This document shows positions 9,101-14,353 of a stretch of DNA of 64,000 bases, piece after piece. A program made the translations under genes and the position numbers. The notes beneath the pieces are model-generated. The model was not told the origin of the DNA, made no database searches, and worked only from the letters and a program-made list of their open reading frames with translations. Numbering within the stretch: the first letter of the stretch is position 1; every line of letters begins with the position of its first letter. The DNA comes from an uncultured Bacteroidia bacterium (GTDB taxonomy: Bacteria; Bacteroidota; Bacteroidia; Bacteroidales; F082), in contig CADCML010000005.1 in the NCBI GenBank assembly GCA_902802535.1, forward strand, positions 1-64,000. The letters run 5' to 3'.

Positions 9101-10228
9101 ATGCCGATATTCCGCATCTCCAGTGATATGCTTTCCGTCCACAAGGTTCACTTCCAGGTTGATACTTTGTGGTTTTAGATGTTGGTTGTCAGTTAAATAT
9201 CTGTTTGACAATTTAAGAAACTCCCCAATCTCCACGATACTGGGCGGCGGCATCTTTTTCTTGTTGTATTCCTGATACAGCGAGTCTTTCTCGCACAAAT
9301 CCACCAAGATAGATGACAGGGTTATGACCTCCTTGCTTTGCTCACAGTCTTTCTCGTCTTTAAACAGTTGTGGCAAAAGCTTTGTTTTCGACAATGATTC
9401 GATTGTCTTATGATTGCGGTAGTCCTTTTGCGCTTGCTCATACAGTTCCAACAACCGTTTGTATGAAGCCTCATTATAATACACGTACTCGTCATGCTTG
9501 TCAGCCCACTCCGTATCCTTGAAACGGAAATGGATTTCAAAATTGCCATAGGAATCCCAGACCGGGTACATTGCGGCATCGTCGTTGCTCATGAAGAAGT
9601 TTTTGTACAAGTCTCCAGTCGCGCTGTGCTTTACCCAGGTGTGATATAAGTAAAACCCCGCTCCGGCTATCAAAAGGGCTGTTCCCGCGGTCATGGCGAC
9701 AGCTTTGGCAGAAGGTATGGCGAGTGTTGGCATCCACCCGCCATTATGGTCGCTTCTGAAAACAAGCTTACCATTCTGAACCCATGACGTGTATTTGGTC
9801 AGCTGTTCTCCGTCATACCTCCAAATATGAATATAATCGTACAGGTTTTCAGGGATGCCCATCTTCTTCAAGTCTATCTGGCAGGTGAAAACGCCTGGAA
9901 ACAGTTCTTCTTCGGTTTGACCCGAGTTCATGTCGAAAGCGAAAAGTGGCTGCTCGACGCTAATAGCGGCAAGTTCTTTCTTCATCTTTTTCCACTCATT
10001 TTCATCCACGGGATTGATTTTGAATTCCCTGTCCTTATCCAGCGCGTTCTCCGCCGCGCTAATGGTGATGCCTTCTATCGGCTCAATCTTGAAGGCCTTG
10101 CTGTGGCCGACGACGATTTTCTCTTTCTTGGGCTCCTTTTTGGAAGGCGTTTCGCTGAGGATCAAATACACGGCGGCGCCCAAAACGACCGCTGCGATGA
10201 GAATCCACTTGAGGATGTTTCTGTTCAT
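6143..10228 (-). CDS. Large membrane protein with HExxH zincin-like motif
   Basis: 1361 aa. An N-terminal membrane helix (about 7-25) is followed by an Ig/ZU5-like stretch (about 45-165, ending YIHIWRYDGEQLTKYTSWVQ) and a second hydrophobic helix (about 173-197, AVAMTAGTALLIAGAGFYLY). At 414-418 is HELFH in the context INHELFHHREKIMKW, followed by RTEETMAAYNEY at 430-441. An HExxH helix plus a second helix with Glu fits the metal site of gluzincin-type peptidases, but I cannot name the family. The long C-terminal half is a string of beta domains, two opening with a WKLV motif (NYWKLVNV, GCWKLVKT). It is the first gene of the run and has a promoter-like TAAATTTG 46 nt upstream. Metal binding and proteolysis are inferred from the motif only. 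Confidence 0.72.
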   Translation of the reverse strand: MNRNILKWILIAAVVLGAAVYLILSETPSKKEPKKEKIVVGHSKAFKIEPIEGITISAAENALDKDREFKINPVDENEWKKMKKELAAISVEQPLFAFDMNSGQTEEELFPGVFTCQIDLKKMGIPENLYDYIHIWRYDGEQLTKYTSWVQNGKLVFRSDHNGGWMPTLAIPSAKAVAMTAGTALLIAGAGFYLYHTWVKHSATGDLYKNFFMSNDDAAMYPVWDSYGNFEIHFRFKDTEWADKHDEYVYYNEASYKRLLELYEQAQKDYRNHKTIESLSKTKLLPQLFKDEKDCEQSKEVITLSSILVDLCEKDSLYQEYNKKKMPPPSIVEIGEFLKLSNRYLTDNQHLKPQSINLEVNLVDGKHITGDAEYRHPGIKNAYMLVNFDHMWTNGREKYVREGMAENVLIDINHELFHHREKIMKWMDLRTEETMAAYNEYHAAKYFFEKRETTSEIPRSPSDRTHYEYYGRNFNKNSTDAEVGYVYADFMDSLQIYTGRGSAFVRADSLIGRYGYFSSHKSNYMKWFNIKDEKTFDDYLKRFCMNSFPKIAKEQAKPEIVQAGELGAQSIIVSKSSPMAKVTTAKESLIMRDVEVDFDIKHRKDDGKFNAFVIRDKDATEDVLAFCWCKSDFSDLHTKDSYMHSETGEGGYRLGYFKHLSGKYKFTIVALFAPDAPDITKVKDDHISFILTKPSRDLTKNKLVTGAVVTYTDKNGNTQTLDVNPKQFGKRVKWPVANASKKGNAFTLTAHWYYKPDDQTTYVSPESKMAEWGGHLDEQEKPQAEEKAPETNYWKLVNVRMEKTNTSYKESQNPDEEVDADYRSIYFAVDRTEKSCTFMGIAATEEVHEDNTRHYVRDFYLDGTLTFTEPPKFWTPGRQYKAICEVADDPYLLKISEPFVFEAENSSSQPTVCLQSKNDKIDNGWSSLGETNWLRSASTTFEAHSPEKDSPKFFTLTQSYSIAERPYSDLMAKVVLHYDYEWVGEPEEEEKEEETAPEGGCWKLVKTEVDDSKAKEQGGNWPKTQLNPTGKSKTNGYVTGSNGQYTAFTEWWDYADWVQGRGQTSYRVVNTTTRDIKITVPKKRYLPGEQIVIDVNHSPLSKEGDGELIGNILPHGFAYGYRYIGDTKFPILNYFGFDINNPQEYTGQVTRQYTSPYLPKEITNDDWKSFVIIEEVKADYGKLITKYYYEWVDGEQKEEDLGNLGIGIEFPMNARDKAYFGEHGGSLLHRNDFGVIIPSGSYSVKKSGKGYILEGSGHHEGSRPRASHSIEVRIELDKNKIPVEASFSCQGFYEGTGRTMKTETTTFQATGTAKLTEKELGPNSRRGKCTSFNGIIHTESEGDFDYSNTEGGHLTIRWKCD

Positions 10229-10273
10229 GACGAATGTAAGTTACAGGTTGATGTTTTTGTTGTTTGAAAAACG

Positions 10274-10281
10274 CAAATTTA
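10274..10281 (-). promoter_or_regulatory. Candidate -7 element of the zinc-ribbon/zincin operon
   Basis: TAAATTTG on the minus strand matches the Bacteroidota -7 consensus TAnnTTTG, 46 nt before the 10228 start codon. I see no TTTG at the usual -33 distance. That would fit a promoter needing an activator, and the three repeats at 10314-10375 lie just upstream of it. Confidence 0.5.
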
Positions 10282-10313
10282 CGGAGAACCCTGTTAACTT
10301 GCATTTTCAGGAA

Positions 10314-10375
10314 GGTGACAAATTCTAAAAATCTTGGTGACAAATTATAAAAAATGGTGACAAATTATAAAAAAA
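10314..10375. promoter_or_regulatory. Three phased direct repeats, candidate operator of the AraC-type regulator
   Basis: GGTGACAAATTCTAAAAAT begins at 10314, and GGTGACAAATTATAAAAAAT-type copies begin at 10336 and 10356. The spacings are 22 and 20 bp, about two helical turns. The array lies between divergent start codons (10228 and 10411), upstream of both candidate -7 elements. Directly repeated, helically phased sites are usual for AraC-family binding. Use by the adjacent regulator is inferred. Confidence 0.65.
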
Positions 10376-10398
10376 TGCAGTGGGAAGGGGAAAACACC

Positions 10399-10406
10399 TA
10401 TTTTTG
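10399..10406 (+). promoter_or_regulatory. Candidate -7 element of the kelch/AraC regulator gene
   Basis: TATTTTTG fits TAnnTTTG and ends 4 nt before the ATG at 10411. If used, the transcript would be almost leaderless or would start inside the gene, so the true start could be later or this match may be chance. Confidence 0.3.
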
Positions 10407-10410
10407 TGGC

Positions 10411-12054
10411 ATGAAACGAACGGTCTTTTCGATTTGTCTGCTCGTGCTGATGTTGTCGTGTCAGCAACCGCCTGAAGTGGTGCAACAGGGCGACATCACC
10501 TTTTTCCCGATGGCGGCAAAACGTCTTCCCGACTTGAACGATGCACGAAGCGGTCATGCCTTGGTGTGGGCCGGCGACCATATTTTGACCATAGGTGGTC
10601 ACACCACAGGTTTCATCCCCACCGCCACGGCGGAATATTACGAAGGCGGACGATGGCACACCCTGCCTACCCTCTATCCGCACGACACGCCCTTTGCTTT
10701 GGTCTTGAACGACGGCGACGTTTTGGTGGGCGGCGGCTACGAAAGCATTTTCGGCGTAGGGCAAACTTGGGGTGTGGAATGTTATCATCCGGCCACGCAC
10801 AGTTTCACGCCTAAACCCATCGTGGACAAAAAACGGGCACATGCTTCTGCCTTGGAATTGGAAAACGGTCTGGTTGTGATTAGCGGCAACTGGTACGCCA
10901 CCGACTTCACCGAAATCTTTAGCGATTCAGGCGAAGACCTGCGGACCGACACGGCCTCCGACAACCGCAGCTATCCGTTCATCTTGCCTGTTGGAAAAGA
11001 CAATGCTTGGGTTATAGGCGGCAGAATAGGCAGTTACAGCAATGCTCTGCAAAACATTGTGGATCAGTTGAAAGGCGAGCCTTTTGAGGTGGATTTGCTT
11101 TCCGAATGGCATCCGCAATCTCCCTTGGATCGCAATGTGCAGGCCGATGCCTACCGTGTGGGGGAAAACGCCTTCCTGATTCCTGCAGCCAACAAGGATG
11201 GGCAATTTGCTCCTATGTTGGTGAATGAGGGTGGGTTTTCTCTCTTGCCGATGGAACAAGCCTTGCCCATGAAAGGCCCTTGGGGCGCCATCCGATACTT
11301 TGGTGCTTTTTGGACTGTTCCCGAAACCCAAACCGCTTGGCTGATGGGCTGCGATGTGCAAAAACACGTTTTTCTCGCCGAAATCGACTACCAACCAGCC
11401 TTGCAAGGCGCGAAGGCCAAGCTGGCCATGCACTACACACCCATCGTGGAACAATTTCCCGAAAGCACTTGGGAGTTGATGCTTCCCGACGGGACTTTTG
11501 TCACCGTGGGTGGCATGAAGGGCTCCAATTACGACCCCAGTGACATGGTTTTTGCCTTTTATCCCAAGGCCGCGCCTGAAAAACCGACCCTCCTGCTTGT
11601 GATTGGCATTTGCCTTGCCTTGATGATAGGCTCGTGGTTAGTGTTTGTGATGGTGAACAGGAAACGTCGCCAAGTCGAGCCTCCCGTTGCTTCAGAGGAA
11701 AACACCCTATCCAATGGAAAATCCGATTTGGGCAACAAGCTTGAGGCGTTGATGGAAGAAAAGCAGCTCTTCAGGAATAAGGATTTGCGGATTGCAGATG
11801 TGGCTACTGAATTGTGCACCAACACCACCTATCTTTCTACCTGCCTGAATGGAGAGCTAAACACTACTTTTCCAGCGTTTGTCACAAACTATAGAATCCG
11901 TTTCGCCCAAGAATTGATGCGCGAAAACCCCACAATGCGCTTGTCGCAAGTGGCTGAGGAGTCGGGATTTGCCAACGAGAAGACCTTCCTTCGTTCCTTT
12001 AAGGCCATTTGCGGCGTTACTCCTTCGGAATGGAAGGAGCAGGGAGAAGAATAA
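10411..12054 (+). CDS. Membrane-tethered kelch-propeller sensor with AraC-type DNA-binding domain
   Basis: 547 aa. The start MKRTVFSICLLVLMLSCQQ is chosen because it opens a signal peptide with a lipobox (LMLSC, Cys at about 17); an upstream in-frame start would add 19 residues without one. Residues 30-385 form a kelch-like beta-propeller: ARSGHALVWAGDHILTIGG is a classic kelch repeat, with further GG-containing strands. One membrane helix at about 392-416 is followed by a basic RKRRQ. The C-terminus (about 437-547) is a complete AraC-type domain with two HTH units (LRIADVATELCTNTTYLS; MRLSQVAEESGFANEKTFLR, then GVTPSEW). There is no kinase or receiver domain, so a periplasmic signal would pass straight to a membrane-bound DNA binder. 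It is divergent from the zinc-ribbon operon, its most likely target. Confidence 0.85.
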   Translation: MKRTVFSICLLVLMLSCQQPPEVVQQGDITFFPMAAKRLPDLNDARSGHALVWAGDHILTIGGHTTGFIPTATAEYYEGGRWHTLPTLYPHDTPFALVLNDGDVLVGGGYESIFGVGQTWGVECYHPATHSFTPKPIVDKKRAHASALELENGLVVISGNWYATDFTEIFSDSGEDLRTDTASDNRSYPFILPVGKDNAWVIGGRIGSYSNALQNIVDQLKGEPFEVDLLSEWHPQSPLDRNVQADAYRVGENAFLIPAANKDGQFAPMLVNEGGFSLLPMEQALPMKGPWGAIRYFGAFWTVPETQTAWLMGCDVQKHVFLAEIDYQPALQGAKAKLAMHYTPIVEQFPESTWELMLPDGTFVTVGGMKGSNYDPSDMVFAFYPKAAPEKPTLLLVIGICLALMIGSWLVFVMVNRKRRQVEPPVASEENTLSNGKSDLGNKLEALMEEKQLFRNKDLRIADVATELCTNTTYLSTCLNGELNTTFPAFVTNYRIRFAQELMRENPTMRLSQVAEESGFANEKTFLRSFKAICGVTPSEWKEQGEE

Positions 12055-12064
12055 CCATTATCAA

Positions 12065-12190
12065 TCAATCTTTCAGGCATCCGATGGGAACCACATAAAT
12101 GCCGTCTTTCCTGCGATAGGCCACGGTGCCTTTTCCGGCTAATTTCCGTTCCAAAAGTGCATCTGCGATTCGTTGTTTGTAATCAGTCAT
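12065..12190 (-). CDS. Small 41-aa protein of unknown function
   Basis: The reading frame runs ATG 12190 to TGA 12065 and encodes MTDYKQRIADALLERKLAGK... ending PIGCLKD. It is compact and charged, with a helical start and a beta-like end (GTVAYRRKDGIYVVPIG). It has a consensus -7 element 42 nt upstream (12233-12240) and lies 10 nt from the convergent regulator's stop. The helix-then-strand layout and good promoter suggest a real gene rather than chance. It could be a DNA- or protein-binding peptide. I recognise no family. Confidence 0.55.
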   Translation of the reverse strand: MTDYKQRIADALLERKLAGKGTVAYRRKDGIYVVPIGCLKD

Positions 12191-12232
12191 AACCTTTTGT
12201 GTTTAACTACGTTGAAAACTCCGATTTGAGCG

Positions 12233-12240
12233 CAAAAATA
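12233..12240 (-). promoter_or_regulatory. Candidate -7 element of the 41-aa gene
   Basis: TATTTTTG on the minus strand, followed by GCGCTCAAATC; it fits TAnnTTTG and the TAnnTTTGC pattern seen at other starts in this window. The 23-bp tandem repeat lies immediately upstream. Confidence 0.5.
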
Positions 12241-12247
12241 CAAAATT

Positions 12248-12300
12248 CGGGAAAATATAGGAAAATTTTTCGGGAGAATATGGGAAAATTTTTCGGGAAG
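12248..12300. repeat. 23-bp AT-rich tandem repeat, 2.3 copies
   Basis: Units begin CGGGAAAATATAGGAAAAT (12248), CGGGAGAATATGGGAAAAT (12271) and CGGGAAG (12294), each full unit ending in TTTTT. The array lies directly upstream of the 41-aa gene's -7 element, where upstream promoter or operator sequences would sit, and past the 3' end of the ligase gene. Confidence 0.75.
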
Positions 12301-12332
12301 TTGTGAAAAAACCAAAGCGATGGTAGGATTAT

Positions 12333-14345
12333 TCAGTTCTCTAATTTCTCAAAAATAGTCTTATGTAGCTGCAAAGTAGCCCTATAATCCGCATCGATTT
12401 TCTGGCGGGCGGCTTCGGTGTTGAAGGGCTCGAAAAAGATGGCGTCGGCTTTCATTACGTCGCGCTTGTGCTCGTCGAAATAGATGTCGTCGGCCACGGT
12501 CTTGGCCTTTTGGGGCTCGTTTTCGCTCAGGTAAATGTAGGCTAAGTTGAAATAGGGATAGAGGAAGTTGGGACTGATGCGGATGGCTTCGTTGAGATAA
12601 AACTCCGCTTTTTCGAGGTTGTGGGCGGTATGATAGGCCACCAAACCGAGGTCGTTGAGGTTTTCCTTGCAGTAAGGTGCAAGCTGTTGGGCCTTACGGA
12701 AACTGTTGATGGCCATAGGGTTACCCATTTGTTTTTCGGCTTTGCCCAAATACCAGTCCAATGGTAGCCCGACAGGGTCAATCGTGTAAAACACCGATTG
12801 GGCTTGGTGGCCAAAGTGTTTCACGGCTTTCCAGTTGTTGGCCTGCAAGGCTTTTTGCATCTCAAAGGTATTGCGCTCGCCTTTCAAGCGGAACCCACCT
12901 ATGATGATGAGTATGAGGGCAATAAGCAAAAAGCAAACGTTCCAGCCTTTGCCGAGGGTTTGGGATTTGCCTTTGGTGATGGTTTGCAACAGGATGGCCA
13001 AGAGGATGCCCATCCAGATGACGTGTTCGATGCGGCTGTTCGGGAAATCGAACAAGGCGTTGACGCAGCACCCCACAAAGATGCTCAAAACAATGGCACC
13101 GTAAAGAAATTCTTTTCGGCTTTGGGTGTTGCGAAGAGCGAAAAAGGCTTGCATGACGAGGGCAACAAGAAAAATCACGTAAAGCAGCAGCCCAAGGTAG
13201 CCGGTTTCCGAAAGCACACTGAGGTATTCGTTGTGCGGTTTGGTGAAATTCACGTTCCACACGTCGGCGCGGTACAGTCCTTCGAGGCCCGCATCGGGGA
13301 AATGGATTTGCCAGTTGCCGATGCCGCAACCCGAAAAGGGATGCTTGTCGGCCACGAGGTAGGTCTTGTCCCACAGCAGGCAACGTTCTGCCAAGGAGGA
13401 CGTGCTCAACATATTGTGTTCGATTTCGCTTTTTTCGGAGGTGTGCGGCACGGAACGGTCCGCAAACCAACGGAGCCCTATGGTGAGGAAAGCATAAACG
13501 AGGACGACGGAAATACCTATGGTCAGGCGTAAGCCGTCATTGCCACGATTACCCCGCTTCGCATCATTGACTAACGTCGAATCTGACGATTTGCGAGGAG
13601 GAACGACGAAGCAATCTTTTGACGAACTCGTTCCCTGGATTGCTTCACTGCGTTCGCAATGACGAGTACGCACAAATAACAACATTCCAAAAAAGCCACC
13701 GGCCACCAGCACACTGAGCAACACCGCCCTCGATTTCAGTAAAATAATGACAGTGACGGCAATGGCAAACATGACGACAGAACTGATTTTCAACAATTTG
13801 TTGTCGAAAATGGAAAAGGAAGTGAGCAGGAAGGCGGAAAGCACAAACAGCATGATGGCTAACAGGTTCTTGTGCCCATTGATGCCGCTCACGCGATACA
13901 ATTGCTCGAAGCTGAAACTCTCAATGTGAAACAACTGGACGATGGAAAACAACAGATATACCACCAAAACGACCGCTGCACTGACCCAAAGTGCCTTTTG
14001 TGTAGCGTGCTTGTCGGTGGATAAAATGCTGTAAATTAGGATGATAATAAGTGGTGTTAGGAGCAGGGTGGAGAAGGCGAACATGGCTTCGGCGGTGTTG
14101 GTGGCCCAGCGTATAGAGCAACCGCAAAGCAGGGTGAACAGCAGGTAAATGTAGAAAACGGGCGTATGGGGAATCTGCCAACGTCTTTTGCCGATGAGGG
14201 CGAAAAGAAAAACGATTGCCAGACCTGTTGCAGTGGCAACAAATCTGGCAATCAAGAATTTATCATACAAATTAGGTAGCCCAATGACGCAACTCGCGAT
14301 GATGCCCAAGGCAATGCAAGCAGTGCGTGTCGTGTGGCTGTTCAT
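12333..14345 (-). CDS. O-antigen ligase-like polymerase/ligase with C-terminal TPRs
   Basis: 670 aa with about a dozen membrane helices in residues 1-480, then soluble TPR-like repeats (about 520-650: KENLNDLGLVAYHTAHNLEKA, NFLYPYFNLAYIYLSENEPQKA). The Wzy_C/WaaL signature is seen around 310-360: HPFSGCGIGNWQIHFPDAG and TKPHNEYLSVLSETGYLGLL, the large periplasmic loop that binds undecaprenyl-linked glycan. The family joins glycans to lipid A-core or to protein. Its exact acceptor cannot be told. A palindromic repeat is inserted in frame at about residues 227-270 (CERSEAIQ, CFVVPPRK), between predicted helices, and the frame survives. It overlaps no neighbour; the fused lipoprotein gene ends 8 nt before its start and may be co-transcribed. 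Confidence 0.85.
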   Translation of the reverse strand: MNSHTTRTACIALGIIASCVIGLPNLYDKFLIARFVATATGLAIVFLFALIGKRRWQIPHTPVFYIYLLFTLLCGCSIRWATNTAEAMFAFSTLLLTPLIIILIYSILSTDKHATQKALWVSAAVVLVVYLLFSIVQLFHIESFSFEQLYRVSGINGHKNLLAIMLFVLSAFLLTSFSIFDNKLLKISSVVMFAIAVTVIILLKSRAVLLSVLVAGGFFGMLLFVRTRHCERSEAIQGTSSSKDCFVVPPRKSSDSTLVNDAKRGNRGNDGLRLTIGISVVLVYAFLTIGLRWFADRSVPHTSEKSEIEHNMLSTSSLAERCLLWDKTYLVADKHPFSGCGIGNWQIHFPDAGLEGLYRADVWNVNFTKPHNEYLSVLSETGYLGLLLYVIFLVALVMQAFFALRNTQSRKEFLYGAIVLSIFVGCCVNALFDFPNSRIEHVIWMGILLAILLQTITKGKSQTLGKGWNVCFLLIALILIIIGGFRLKGERNTFEMQKALQANNWKAVKHFGHQAQSVFYTIDPVGLPLDWYLGKAEKQMGNPMAINSFRKAQQLAPYCKENLNDLGLVAYHTAHNLEKAEFYLNEAIRISPNFLYPYFNLAYIYLSENEPQKAKTVADDIYFDEHKRDVMKADAIFFEPFNTEAARQKIDADYRATLQLHKTIFEKLEN
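13535..13664. repeat. Palindromic repeat inserted in frame in the ligase gene
   Basis: About 130 bp bounded by CGTCATTGC on the left and GCAATGACG on the right, with internal GAGGAGGAACGACGAAGCAA and GGATTGCTTCACTGCGTTCG. On the minus strand it is translated as CERSEAIQ...CFVVPPRK...GNRGND, a repeat-derived peptide I know from many unrelated bacterial proteins. It adds about 43 residues and no stop. Confidence 0.85.
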
Positions 14346-14353
14346 CGTGCAAA

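Noticed and set aside
12798-13532. Plus-strand open frame across the ligase gene
   Set aside because: The minus strand has clear membrane helices and ligase motifs; the plus-strand frame is composition-driven.
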